From NCBI GenBank assembly GCA_015847255.1, contig JADLZK010004543.1, positions 682,001-746,000 of the forward strand: DNA of 64,000 bases, read 5' to 3'. The position numbers were made by a program, and so were the translations under genes. The notes beneath the pieces are model-generated. The model made no database searches, had not been told where the DNA came from, and was given only the letters and a program-made list of their open reading frames with translations. This DNA is from Hyparrhenia diplandra (taxonomy: Eukaryota > Streptophyta > Magnoliopsida > Poales > Poaceae). This document shows positions 44,600 through 57,257 of this stretch, in pieces; the first letter of the stretch is position 1, and every line of letters begins with the position of its first letter.

Positions 44600-47133
44600 T
44601 CACCCCTAATCTTGTTGCACGTCAACAACACCAAGAGCACTTCTAAGTTCTATGAACCTAACCCGACCGAGCGACTTTGTGAAGATATCCCGCCACCTGC
44701 TCCGTTGTGCCCACATGATCTACCTCCACCTTTCCTTCCTCGATGCCTTTGCCGAAGAAAATGATACCTCGTGTCTATGTGTTTGCTTCGTCATGATACA
44801 CGGGGTTCTTGCTCGCGCAATAGCGGACATATTGTCCATCAACAGCTTCACCGGTGCTTCTTTCACTCCCAACATGTGGCGATGAGTCGGCTCAACCACA
44901 CACCTTGACAGGGCCGCCGCCGCCGCTGCCACATATTCAACCGCACGAAGACAATGCCACAATTCTTTGCTTGTGTGAAACCCCAGTCACCATGTTGCCT
45001 CCAAGGAAGTACACCACCCCTCGTAGTGCTCTTTACGTCTTCCACATCACCGCGAAATCACTATCACCGAAACCCAACAACAATGGTTTGATTCAGCTCC
45101 CCTTGACATATTTGCAACCATAGCCTATGGTGCCTTTCGGTATCTTAGGATACGCTTGATGCCAAGTCAATGAGATTTGTTTGGAGCCTCCATATATCTA
45201 CCGACCACCCCAACTGCAAATGCCAAGTCTGGTCTAGTATTGACAATGTACCGAAGACTCCCAATTATGCTTCTATATTCAGTCACCTTCACAGCTTCTC
45301 CTCCCTTGCTCTTGTAGAGTTTCAGTCTTTGTTCCATGGGTGTGTCACAGGGATTACAACCTGTCATACCCGATGTCTCCAAGATCTTCTTGGCATAAGA
45401 ATTCTGACTGATGGTGATCCCTTCTTCCTCCTGCTTTACCTCTATTCCAAGGTAATAGCAAAGCAAACCAAGGTCACTCATACTGAACCTGTTCATCATC
45501 TCTCTTTTGAACACTTTGATGTCACTTCTGCTTGGCCCTGAGATGATCAAGTCGTCCACATAAACCCCTACAATGAGAAAGGACTGTTTTGTTGTTTCTT
45601 CTATAAAGAGCATGATCCATCTTTGCTTTTCACAAAACCGAAAGTGCCAACAACTCTTGATCGAAGTTTAGCATTCCGTGCCCTAGGTGCCTACCTTTAA
45701 ACCATACAAGGCTTTTTTCGAAGTTTTAACACTTTATCACCGATTGCCAATGATGAAACCGGAGGTCTGCTTCACATAGACGGTTTCAAAGAGATCTCCA
45801 TTCGTAAAAGCGGACTTGACGTCCATATGGTGTACCTCCCATCCACCTTGAGCTGCCAAAGCCAACAACACCCTCACCGTTTCTATTCTAGCCACCGGTG
45901 CAAACACTTCCTCAAAATCCACCCCTTGTATTTGTGCATAGCCCTTGGCCACCAATCATGCTTTGTGCTTCACAATATTTCCTTCCGGATCTTTTCGCAC
46001 TTTAAATACCCATTTCGGGCCAATGGCCTTCGATTGCTTGGCAAAGTAATCGACTTCCCAAGTCTTGTTTGCCTCTATAGCTTGCATCTCCTCCTACATT
46101 GCCTTCCTCCAAAGAAGCTTCCGAGATAGCCTCGCTCAACTGAATTTGGCTCTTCGCAGCCTACCAAACATATGCCATCGTATTCCAACCGCACGGTTCG
46201 CTTGAGTCCAACAATTATGGCAACATTCTCAGAACGAAGGGGCTCCTTCTTCGATCCATCGATCCACCCGGAGGTGGTGTTGCCCATTGTATTCGATTGC
46301 CTCCGGGGGTGGCGGTGAGGTACTACCACCCTTTGTTTGAAGATGGAGTTGCCGCAATAACAGAGAGCCAGCCCCAAACCCGTCGCTGCCGAATCGACCG
46401 AATCACCGAAGTCATTCGTTGTCGGATTGTGAACGAGAACTGCGTTCTTCATCGATATCATCGGGATAGGTAAACGTGGGCATGATTTCATCCACACTGC
46501 CCACAGCTTCTGTTCCTTTCACCCCCCAACTCCAGCTCTTCTTTTCATCAAAGATCACATCCCTGGATATTATCATCTTCTTTCTTGCTGGATCATAAAT
46601 CCGATAAGCTTTAGTTCCTCGCTCATAGCCAAAGAACACACCAGAATTGATCTGTCGGATAGCTTTGTTGCTCCAGGACCAACATTTTTGGCATAGCACA
46701 CACACCCAAATGTCCTAAGATCTGGGACACCGGCTTCTTGCCAAACCATGCTTCAAATGGGGTTTTCCCATTCAAACTCTTCGTGGGTGAACGATTCAGC
46801 AAGTATCTTTGCAGTTAACACCGCCTCACCCCGAACCCGCTCGGCACCTGCATACTCTTCAGTAGGCATCGAGCCATCTCGACCACTGATTGATTACGCC
46901 GCTCGACTACCCCGTTACATTTGTGGGGTGAACGGTCTTTGTCGTGTTTCTCTTGATGCCAAGCTCATTGCAAAAACTGTAAAACTCCTGAATTGAACTC
47001 CCTCCTCTCGTCGATCTCCCGAACGCCTTCAGCGCGCCCACTTTCGGTCCCGGCTGCAATCTTGATTTTCTTGAAGCACTTTCGAATGCCCGATCTTTCG
47101 AGCTTAACAACTCGCCACATATAATGACTGAAG
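44600..47133 (-). pseudogene. copia integrase core, reverse transcriptase and RNase H, frameshifted (right copy)
   Basis: Recognisable pieces are a continuous frame at 45167-45613 from the YVDD segment through SLRYIVNTRPDLAFAVG, a reverse transcriptase start at 45737-45955 (VFAPVARIETVR), and the integrase C-terminus at 46412-46705 (GYERGTKAYRIYDP). RNase H (44720-45050) and the integrase core (46910-47130) are scrambled by many one- to three-base changes. Most of these lie where the left copy has CAG, CTG or CGAG. Confidence 0.8.
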
Positions 47134-48822
47134 TCATCGACCATCAACAGAAATCTTGTCTTCCACCGGTGTAGCCGGCGTGATTGGGCCACACAGATCT
47201 CCATGTACCAGCTCAAATCCAGCTTCTGCACGATATGTCGAGGCACGTGGAAACGGGGTGCGGTGGTGTTTACCAAGTGCACAACCATCGCATACCTGTT
47301 CTCCTCGTTGAATGAGTGGAATCCCCTCCACCATCTTCTTCACGCCCAGATCCCGCAGTGATCTGAAATTCAGGTGACCGTAGCGAGCATGCCACAGCCA
47401 TGACTCCTCGTCCATCCTCGACAATAGGCAGACAGGTACAGTAACATTGAGCTTCAATGTGTAGAGGCGATCCTTCCTTTCGGCTCTCACCAAAACACTC
47501 AGCACACCATTAGACCGCTCAATCACAGTCATCACGCCATGATCAATCTCAACTCTGCAGCTAGCTTCCTCCAACTGACCGAGACTGACTATATTACAAC
47601 GGAGAGAGGGAATGTAATATACCTTGGTGAGTACTCGGTGAACTTGATTCTTGTCGGCGATCGTCACAGCACCGACCCCGCAGATATCCACCTTTGATCC
47701 GTCTCCAAATCTCACCGCCCCCTTCACCGTTTCATCAAGGGAAGCCAACGAGTCCCGACAGCCCGTCATATGGTTCGTGGCTCGATTGTCGAAAGCACCC
47801 AGCTCCCGGCCGATTCTCGACGGAAAACGCGGCGTCTCGGAAAACACGCCACCTGCCTGCTCCGTGGTGCGAACCACATTACAGACACGAGCCACTCTTG
47901 TTTCTTCTGCATTGGCATGGAGAGCTACCTCCTGCCTCTCTTGTTTCTTCTGCTTCTTCTTGCACTCAAAACCAAAGTGGCCATATATGCCACACCGACG
48001 ACATGTGCCCTTGCGCCTCGGTGTACCCATGGACGTGAGTCCATTGTCTCGGCCATCACGTGAGTCACCACCGGCATCCTTGCCGCGTGGTTTCCAGTGC
48101 TTCTCCTTCTTGAACTGTTGCCCATCTTCTCCTCCTCCTTTCGTCTTCGAGATGGATGATCCCGACAACATGCGGCTCTTATTCTTAGCCGCCCATTCTT
48201 CTTCAGTCAAGAGGAGTTTACCGGCCTTCTCCGTGACTTGCTCTACCGTCGGCTCCATGCGCTCCTCGGCCGCCCGCAGGTGACCGATCAGATCTTCAAT
48301 CGACAACTTCTTGAGATCTTTAAACATCTCAATGCTCACCGCCACCTGGCCATACTTCGGTGGCACAACCCGGAGAAACTTCTTCACAATGCGTTCATCT
48401 GTGATGCTCTCTTCCCCGAGTCCTCGAAGATCAGTCACGAGCTTGGTAATTCTGATGGCAAAGTCCTCGATCGTTTCATCTCGCTTGAATGTGATTGATT
48501 CAAACTCTGCCAACAGCTTCTGGGCATTTACCTCCTTCACCCGATCTGCCCCAAGACGCATCGTCTTGATGGCCTCCCAAGCTTCCTTGGCCGTCTTCTT
48601 GTTGAGCAATAACGAGTGCATCTCCGATTGCACTCCTCGAAGCATCGCTCCCAACGCCAGCCGATCCTTGCGCCGCTCGGCTTTCTCTCCCTTCTCAATG
48701 GCTTCCCAGAGATACATCCCTTCTAGATTGCACTGGATGTGGGAGGACCACACCTGATAATTGGCCCTGGTAAGCATCGGCCAGGATAGATTCCCGGCGG
48801 CCTGGTTGTATGCCTTCTCCAT
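47134..48822 (-). CDS. copia gag-protease-integrase N-terminal polyprotein segment, 562 codons open
   Basis: This is the longest continuous frame in the window. Residues 1-210 form a copia gag of the UBN2 type (YQVWSSHIQCNLEG, LLLNKKTAKEAWEAI, ITKLVTDLRGLG). A CCHC zinc knuckle follows at Cys274, Cys277, His282, Cys287. The protease segment near residues 343-353 reads FDNRATNHMTG where the left copy has DTGATNHMTG, so the catalytic Asp-Thr-Gly is not intact here. The pre-integrase zinc site has His478, His483, Cys511 and Cys514. The first catalytic Asp of integrase (HGDLCGP, near 542) is present, then the frame ends at 47134. A working element would continue into the core and reverse transcriptase as one polyprotein. 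Confidence 0.9.
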   Translation of the reverse strand: MEKAYNQAAGNLSWPMLTRANYQVWSSHIQCNLEGMYLWEAIEKGEKAERRKDRLALGAMLRGVQSEMHSLLLNKKTAKEAWEAIKTMRLGADRVKEVNAQKLLAEFESITFKRDETIEDFAIRITKLVTDLRGLGEESITDERIVKKFLRVVPPKYGQVAVSIEMFKDLKKLSIEDLIGHLRAAEERMEPTVEQVTEKAGKLLLTEEEWAAKNKSRMLSGSSISKTKGGGEDGQQFKKEKHWKPRGKDAGGDSRDGRDNGLTSMGTPRRKGTCRRCGIYGHFGFECKKKQKKQERQEVALHANAEETRVARVCNVVRTTEQAGGVFSETPRFPSRIGRELGAFDNRATNHMTGCRDSLASLDETVKGAVRFGDGSKVDICGVGAVTIADKNQVHRVLTKVYYIPSLRCNIVSLGQLEEASCRVEIDHGVMTVIERSNGVLSVLVRAERKDRLYTLKLNVTVPVCLLSRMDEESWLWHARYGHLNFRSLRDLGVKKMVEGIPLIQRGEQVCDGCALGKHHRTPFPRASTYRAEAGFELVHGDLCGPITPATPVEDKISVDGR

Positions 48823-48901
48823 CGCGTCCTTGTCGGCGAGACTCCCGACCTTGTCTAGCTCCTTCTACCAACTCTCACCACCACCGAACGTATCGTCCTC
48901 A

Positions 48902-48913
48902 GCTCTGATACCA
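48902..48913 (-). promoter_or_regulatory. Primer-binding site (right copy)
   Basis: Minus strand TGGTATCAGAGC, two bases inside the 5' LTR, complementary to initiator Met tRNA. Confidence 0.9.
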
Positions 48914-48915
48914 CT

Positions 48916-49323
48916 TGTTGGAGCAGGGTCACCTCGTTCTTCCTAGAACGTCGACGACGAACGGCGCCGTGGTGACCACGGTGACCGGCGAGTAGATGTA
49001 AACTGGAAGGAAAACAAAACAATATAAACGATGATAACAACGATGTGTTGCTGCCAATCTCGCAGCGCTCAACGACCTCCTCGACTCTTTATTTATAGCC
49101 TTTGATCATTACAAGACTCCCACGCCACGACGAGTCGGTGCGCGACGCCGTTGCACCGTGGCGCGTGCGCTTCATGCGCCGGACACGACATGGCGCGTTC
49201 AACCATCTAGACTCTGGGTAGATTACGACCGGGCATGTCACCAATCGTATCTCCCTCTAACTAACTCCAAACGCTAACTGAATGAAAGATCACATGACTC
49301 TTAGTGCAACAAATTGGCTAACA
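48916..49323 (-). repeat. 5' LTR (right copy)
   Basis: Flanked on the outside by TGACA at 49324-49328. A TATA-like TTATAAATAG on the minus strand follows at 49337-49346, as in the left copy. Confidence 0.9.
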
Positions 49324-49328
49324 TGACA

Positions 49329-50041
49329 TCAATTAGCTATTTATAAGAACTTCAGTGCAAGGAACAATAGTATACTATCAAGCAATGAATTTATAGACAA
49401 CAAACTTCAGTGCGTGTTTGTTGGTGGTCGCTCCAAGAAACTGTGCATATAAGGCACCAACACACACGCACACACTTCATGTAGTGGAGCAGACTCATGT
49501 GCTTCAGTGTTTTTTGTCGTCATATAGGTTACTGTAGTGGCCAGGGTGATAAAACAATGTTCGGCCTGCAAACTCTCAACATTTTCTGGAGCAGACTCAT
49601 GTGCTTCAGTGTTGTTTGACGTCATAGCCTGATCGATGAACCGTTATCAACGTTGTTTAATGCTAGTATTACATTTGAAGTCAGAACAAAACAGTGCTTA
49701 AATAGGCTTCGGGACTAAGCAAATCGAAAGAGCCCCAGATGCGCTATGTCCATAATTGCGTCACAAAGCGGACAGCCAAGCCACCAATGCTTCCCAATAA
49801 CACTGCAGCCAACTGGTAGTGACTTGGATAGCTCAACTCAGTGCAGCCTGCTCATTCTATTGTGGCTGATGATCTAGGCAACGATGATCTGGCTATTCCC
49901 CTTCTTCGACTTCTGGTGCTGCTCTTGTCATCATGTTCAGAAAGTTCCATTGATATGCTAGTGTCTGTTCAGGGCACATTGGCTGTGGGCCATGCTTCAC
50001 AATTGCACATCTGCACATGTAGTTACTAGTCGCATTCCCAA
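49329..50041. other. Non-coding, right copy of 18976-19687
   Basis: Nearly identical to the left copy; same 101-base direct repeat. Confidence 0.45.
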
Positions 50042-50092
50042 AGCAATGTGATGTATAAAAAAAAAAAAAAAAAAAAAAGCAATGTGATGTAT
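50042..50092 (+). mobile_element. Poly(A)-only micro-insertion (right copy)
   Basis: AGCAATGTGATGTAT at 50042-50056 and 50078-50092 separated by 21 A residues. Confidence 0.65.
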
Positions 50093-50094
50093 CA

Positions 50095-51680
50095 GCGGTC
50101 TGAATTAACTTTGTCAGAAACATACAGTACAGAAGAGAGCTAGAGACCAGAAGCATAGAGTTTATTACAATGGTAACAATGGTCAATTTTAGTTTGGTCT
50201 AATCTTGATACATATACAATACATTTTTTTTTTATGAAACAGGAGGGGCATAGCCCCTACTAGAATTTTATTAATAATAAAAAAGAAAAGGCATATACAA
50301 TAATGACCAGATTCATTCTCAAGTATTGTTTCAATCGAGACAATAAAAACTTATATGTAGTCTCTGCACACCAAAAGCAGGGTTGGAGTAGCCTACACTA
50401 CACAAATGTATTCATTCATGATGCTAAGCCTGTTAGTTACGCTGGAGTATCTGCACTACACAAATGGAGTCCGTACACATTATTTTGAGAGGACAAATTA
50501 ATGAAAAGTACTTTGCACTGGGTAATTCACATGCATGGCATAACTCTAAAGAACACCCAGCTAAGGTCGCTCTAAACCACTAGATCTGCTTGCTTTGTGA
50601 ACCACTTGGAGAGTTCAGATGTTTCTCCATTTGTCTCCTGTGCTTAAATTGCGTTGCTGAGATATATCTAAACATCAGAATCCAGAACCTCTTATAGTTT
50701 GACTCCAGGAATAAGTCCCAAGACCAGAAAATGACAGTATCTATTGTCAAGGAAAATGCCACACAGTAGCTGCATATATGTGCACTCTCTCCAACACCCT
50801 TTATTGTTATTTGGGCATACCGGAAGAGAGGTCTTATGCAAATTGCGACTGATTAAATGGCCAAGTTCTAATTTTTTCCCCTGATGCTTCCAATTCCTAG
50901 GTGTTTTTGCTTGCCTTTTTTTTCCCTCATCATGTATCTCTTGTTCTCTCGCATGTCTCGCTTGGTCATTTCCTATGTGGTTCTCATAGCTAGTGGACAT
51001 TCATTGTGCAGGATAATACTTATAATCAAAGAGAATATTGAAATGGGATAGTGGAGCGCATATGTTGGGTGGGTGAGTGGGGGTATTATATATATTTTGG
51101 AGTGCTTTATTCACATAGTTCAGTTTTTTTAGATAAAGGAAATTTCATTCCACCCTTCAAATCCATTGTTGGATGCTTACAGCACATACACAGGACATTA
51201 GCCCCAGGTGCCGCAATGTGGCAAATCCAGACCAACACACAATCCTCACGCAGGAGGGACAACCAACCCACAAAAGTTCAAAGGAAAATTAAACATCCAT
51301 GCAAAGACCCCATTCAGCAATCACCAAGAGCAGCAATGGAGGATCACCAGTAATGTCACGGCCCCAGGAATCTAAACTCCCTATGCGTCACATAGGTCAG
51401 TTGGGTTGGTCTTAATTTGAAATTGCTTTAGAGGCTGCTTGGTTCTCCGTCAATGGATGCCACATTTCGTTGAGTGGTTGAGGCGCTGACCCTGTGGAGT
51501 AAGAGAAATAAATGGACACCACAGTTGTCGAAAAGAGTGAACACGTGAATGAATTGAAAATTTTGTAGCATACCTTAATTGCGAACCAAACAACAGCCTA
51601 GCACGTGTGGCGTGGCAAAGTAAGGCCAGAAACCAAACAACTCCTTTCATAAAAATCTGATCCTCTATTCGAAAGAACCA
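50095..51680. repeat. Mosaic block X1, right copy
   Basis: Contains the short LINE tail (50222-50291, target duplication CATATACAATA at 50211-50221 and 50292-50302) and the LINE-like fragment from about 51125. Almost identical to 19740-21320. Confidence 0.6.
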
Positions 51681-52737
51681 ATTCCTTTTGAAATTTGGGT
51701 ACTACTAATTTCAGTACTATTAATTACTTTAGATCAATAGTGTTTCCCGTTTCATGAGACTCATCGATGTAGATCTACAGCCTTACACGTCAGCCGTACC
51801 ATTCAGCATTGTGCCCTCTGATGCCCACCACATCTTCTCAGCCTCCGCAGACCAAACCCTTTTGCAAGGCACGCGGTGACACTCCTGCTAATCCCTCTCC
51901 CCGTGTCGCCTTCCGTTGCTCCCTCCACATGGCATCCTTCATCACCACGATGGCCCGAGCCACACTCTCATCCTTCGTCGCAAGAACTTTTTCTATTGGT
52001 TGTATGATGCCACACAGAATAATTAATTTTCTATTGGCATCCTTTGTGGAAACCGACGGGGAAATACAATTTTTCTGTCGATGGGCTCTTTACCAGGAAA
52101 TTTTGAGTTTCCAGTAGTGTTTGTTTGCTCTATAAATGGTACACATTGTTTCCTCTGCTCTTCATTTTCGAGAACAAAACGATGTGTGCCCGCAAGATCG
52201 TGGTGCTTCATTTTGGAATGAGAAACAATCTCATAGGCCGTGATACGCAACTAAAGCGAATTTGATCATCACATACTGGATGCTCATATACCACCATTTA
52301 CTGCTTCTATGTCACTACATCCATTGTAGGGTGATCTAGAAAACTTTCGAGAGTCTGTTGCTTCAATGTGATATTTTCTCTGTTTGCATGCAACAGATAA
52401 TGCTCGATGTGACTCTACAATATATAGTTGTTTCCGAACACATATTCTATTGCTTCTTTACCCTTTTTGATACTAGAAAACGTTCGGATCTAGAAAATGA
52501 CATATAATCAGCTCTACCAAATGAATCTTGATTGCTTGACTATGTGGAATTACTGAAAAGGACATTATTTCCATTTGATTCAGACCGGGCCCGGCAGTGA
52601 ATGCCAAATGGAAATTTGCGGCCAGGACCCATGCGAGTGGAGGCTCCCGAGGCAACATGGAAAGGGCTTGAAGACGACGACATAGGTGATAAGGCCTGCT
52701 GTGTGCCAGTGATCATTCGAAATTTTCAATTTCGGAA
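51681..52737. other. Non-coding, right copy of 21321-22378
   Basis: No gene seen. Confidence 0.4.
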
Positions 52738-53235
52738 GGGGTTTTCAATTTCGGCCAAAATTTTCCGAATTTCGAGATTTCGGGTTTCTCAATGGGTACC
52801 GGAAGAAATCCTCTTCCGGTCAAAAAAAAATTTCGTGTGAATTCATCTTCCATTCTCAAATAGCGTCAAGATGGCCCAAAATTAACTTCCCCGCCGGCCC
52901 ACCATATATAGAGCCCTAGAAGACCCTAAAATCACACCCAAAATCCACATTCTATTCCCTGTCTCCGACTCTCCTCTGTTTGGCGGTGGCGGCGGTTCTC
53001 TCCTGGCGCATTAGCGCTGCCGCGACCCGTGAGCCCCGTGTAGCCCCATAGAAATGTGGAATTATGTTAAGTTTTCATGTATTTATGGTGTATGATCAAC
53101 CATTGATAGTTTATAGTGAAATCATGTCAATTTTTTTTATTTTTTGAATTTAATTTGAATTTAAGCCGAAATTTCGGGGAATTTCCCTTTTCTCAGTGGG
53201 TTCCGAATTTTTTTTTTTCGAAATTGAAAACCCTA
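52738..53235. mobile_element. Putative DNA element with promoter-like centre (right copy)
   Basis: Same inverted GGGTTTTCAATTTCGG ends as 22379-22871. Its GC-rich centre again differs from the left copy by small indels. Confidence 0.4.
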
Positions 53236-53633
53236 TTCATGCCCGAGAGGCACCCATTGCCGAAGCATGCATGGTCTTGCCGTTGGTTGTATGCTACATG
53301 GAGAGGGCGTAGTGAGCGTACGAAGAGGCATTGGAGTGGGTAGAGAGCCTGTTTCAACTAATGCTAGTGCATATGAAACAAACTCAACGAGCTATAGGTC
53401 CCCTATACCGGATAAGCATAGGAACCCCAATATCAAAGCTCAATTATTATTGTTAGTAGCTGTCCCAAATGATTATATATTCTAATATTTGCGAGGTTCT
53501 TGATAGTTGCTTGCGCTAACATGATTGTTCATATCCTCCTGGAATTATTGATCGGATTCCAGGTGGCAGATCTAACTGATTTGTCTTCTATTCATCTCTA
53601 ACCGGTGCTCAACACACAGAAGTATCGACGACT

Positions 53634-54310
53634 CTCCCAACGTTTCCCATGCGTACATATGTCCATTTCTCACAAACAAGACACCCGAAAAGATCTACTT
53701 CACTCCTTGTGTCGAGTATACTGCATATATATATTGTGAGACGGGATCAAATCCCTTATTATGTTATTAAATGTAGCCACCATCACGTCACTATGTGTCC
53801 TGATGCTCAGCAATATACTATAAACCAAGTGCCCCCAACCGAACAAACCCCTCCTCTCTCCTTTCCACTATTATTTCGGCACTCCAAACCTATGGCCATG
53901 ACTCCATCCATCGTGCAACCGTGTATTGCTTCATCTATGGCCTTGTCCAGTGTGGATAGGTGGCACCAGGAAAACAGACCTCACAACGGCCTCCACAGCG
54001 GCTTCCATCGTGTTCATGGATTTGAAGCACACTGCATGCATGTTAACGATACACATTGCTCACATAGTGAAATATGGAGTATTGAGTGGAGACTATGATC
54101 TATTCTCTACCATCCCATGAGGTGGTAGCAAATGAGAATTTTTGGTAAACTACCAAGTACAAGACTGTCAATGGAGGACCCCTAATTTTATTTTAATATA
54201 ATGTTCCACTCTGTATATACACACTAGCTATGCTGCACCATTTGCCTGGCTGTGATTCAAAATTAGTGTCTCATCGGCGTGTTCGATCAGTTTTGGTGTT
54301 GCTAATTCAG
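53634..54310. repeat. Block Z3 (right copy of Z2)
   Basis: Same as 23270-23945 with only isolated changes. Confidence 0.55.
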
Positions 54311-57105
54311 GCATTGAACAGAATACTGTGTGTTTTTGCCTAATTTCATTTTCTGCATTTGTAAATTTCAATCTTAGTTCTGCAAATCAAACAAATGTCC
54401 ACTAGCCTAGTGTAACATCCCAAATGTCCCTGGCACTGTCGTCCCTCCACCCCACTCTGAATAAGTAGTTTAAATAGAGTTAAGTACATGGTTTGTCTCA
54501 TAAGTACTTTAGATAGGTACAGAGTGAACTTTTATATGGAACTTTACTTATTTAATTGTCATGTTTAAAAAAAAAATTAATTGATGTAATGGCTCATACT
54601 TATTTAACATGGTCACCGCTCCTGTCTGTGTGCTGTATAGCATACCACTTCCCCATCCTGCATGTCTTGACGACCCTGCTGAAGATGACACGACTTGCTC
54701 GAGTGTGCAAGATATACACTGATCAACTTCCATGTGTTTGTTCTCGGTCTTTTGGTTTTGATATACAGACACTACTGGAAAATGGATTAGGTCTGAGCGT
54801 GCCAAAACACACAGAAAAATGCATATCCCGCCAGAATTTCGGTACTATTGGGGCTTCAGTATGTTGGTACTATTGCTAGATTAGTAATAGCAGGTTGACA
54901 ATCTTTTGCATCTCAAATAGCCACATAGTTCAGCTTGTTCAACGCATTGTGCCTTCACTATTAATTCCACACTTGATGGATCTAGAACTGAAAGTGCATT
55001 GGCCTTAAACTCAAACCAATTGAACATAACTGTCGCACAGCAGCAGATGGTACCAAGAACCGCTTACATTGTAAACAAACCAGACCCTCCAATCCTTTTT
55101 ATATATCACGCTACAGAAACTACGCATGCGCAACAAGTAGCAAATCACATTATTGTCTCATGCACACCCCTTAGGCTGACTAGTAGAATCTTCACTTCTG
55201 TTTTGAGTCCCTTTCAGGTCTGAAATACATGTAGCATTAGCATAACTGTTGCATCACGACAAATGCCTGCCCAATAATATTTCCGTATTCCTTCTAATCA
55301 GTTTCTGGTACTTAAGTAATAAAACGACTCTGACAAAGAAAAGGCTACCTTAGCTAGCTTCCTTGCGTTCAATGGAGGAACATGCATACGTGTTGAGACA
55401 TTGACAACTTTTTTTTAATAAAGGATGAGAACATCCGGCCTCTACGTCTATGGACGTACACAACCAATTATTACATAGTTTGCATAAGACATAAAAAAGA
55501 GCGTCTCTAAGATGGACAAAAACTAAAACAAACAAAATATATGCTTCCACCCTCCATTTGATAGCTGCAGATATGTTTGCTCATCAAGAAGAGTGTGCTC
55601 TTGGCTTGCTCACCAGGTTGCAACTGCGCCCAAAAATATAATCATCTAGGCACAACAACAAGCTGAATCTAGGCAGGCAGGATGGCAAGGAAGTGCTCCA
55701 GTGATGCCTTGGGGCAGGACAGTACTCCTAGTAAAAATACATTTTCCCTACAAGTTTTTGGTGCACATAATTTACCAATAGTTTGTTCTTTCATGGTAAA
55801 GGAATTTTATTTGTTATTAGCGGTTATTTCAATAAAGGGTAATTAAATTCCATTTTTCACCCTCAACATTGTGTGGTAGTCTGATTTTCAACCTAACGGT
55901 GAAATTGTGTAACAAACACTCTCCAATTATTAAACCAAGACAAATTTGGTCCTCGTTCTAGTTTTAAAGGTGGATTTATGTTTGGCAAAAGTAATAAAAA
56001 TCAGACTTACAATCTAAAAAATGTTCTCTAGTACTTGTTTTTATGATCGATCTGTAGTTACACTCAGTTAGAATTGGTTTATTTCTATTACTATGGCTTT
56101 ATTGCTCGCAGTTACACTCAATATTTATTTAACACAAGTTAGATATGAATAATTTAAAATATAGCACCAACATTTAAATAATTATATTTTTAAAATAAAA
56201 TGAGAACTAGACTCACAAATGTTGTTATTCAAAATAAATTAACTATCACTGACCAAACTGGATTTTTATTACTATTTGAAAATGAAAAAACACACAATAA
56301 ACTTGCCAGTTTTCATGGTAGGAAGAGGTTGTATGTCTCTCACGTGCATTATAATAAACTGCACATAAACGCGAAGACAGTTGTTCCAAACTAAAGCATT
56401 TAGCTTCGGCTCCACCATCGATGACAACTTGACATCACAAAATCTACAGAAACATGGCTTCAGATGGGAAAATCTCCTCACCACACATCACTTATCCCCG
56501 GCCCCCCAAACACAGTTTGCAAAACATAACAGAAATCTGGAAGATTAGACCGAGGTCGAGATCAGCAGCCAAAGCTGTTTGCAAAACAAAACAGAAATCT
56601 GCAAGATTGGATCAAGATCAGCAGCCAAACACTAAACCGTATATTGTAGTAGAAGGACATTTATGTAATATTTTGGTGACATTTGTATCTTTCTCTGCGC
56701 AGCAAAAAACTGGTTCAGAGAGTGCTCTCCGCCACTATATAAACCGAACTGTACTGATTATTACAAGGCCTCAAAGAATCACAACGCCAAAGCACTACGC
56801 AAGTAGAGTGCGTATGCATTCTTGTCGGAGGACAAATGGAAAGAATTATGCAATACCTAGTGCATCTCATGGCGTAGCTTCCAAAATACCCATCAGCTAA
56901 CGTGGTTCTAAAACACTAGTGACATACAGCTCTGCTAGCTTTGTGAACCCCTTGGTGGTCAGCGTGGCCACAGCCATCAGATGTTTTTCAGCCTAAAGCT
57001 GCTATGTAGATCTGAACATTGCACTCCGGGGCCTTTTTAGCTTGTCTCCAATGATTGAGTTGCTGGGGCAAAACAATTACAGTATCTACTTACTAATAAA
57101 AAGTG
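54311..57105. other. Non-coding, right copy of 23946-26738
   Basis: Contains the CACTA-like terminus (about 54770), the LINE-like 3' fragment (about 55407-55660) and the first part of block X2. No gene seen. Confidence 0.4.
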
Positions 57106-57257
57106 CGGGGGAAAGGGTCTCTAGCCTAGTGGTTAGAGCACCTCAGTAGCTCCCAAGAGACCTAGGTTCGACTCCCGTGGGGCGAATTTAAACATGCTGC
57201 ATTATTAAAAAATTTAAAAATAGCCTGAGGTTTCCTTTGCTGACTTTCGGTCAAAAA
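57106..57257 (+). mobile_element. tRNA-derived SINE (right copy)
   Basis: Same A and B boxes as 26739-26893. Small indels near GC-rich positions (GTGCGGGGG, CCAAGAGA). Confidence 0.7.

Larger units (their letters stand above)
44186..49323 (-). mobile_element. Ty1/copia LTR retrotransposon (right copy)
   Basis: LTRs at 44186-44597 and 48916-49323, with the same TGACA target duplication (44181-44185 and 49324-49328) as the left copy. The gag to early integrase part is open (47134-48822). The integrase core, reverse transcriptase and RNase H parts are broken at sites that differ from those in the left copy. Confidence 0.95.

Noticed and set aside
13801..49323. C-to-T decay of methylated transposons as the cause of copy differences
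   Set aside because: Many differences are insertions, deletions and multi-base changes at CAG/CTG and CG, not mainly C-to-T or G-to-A.
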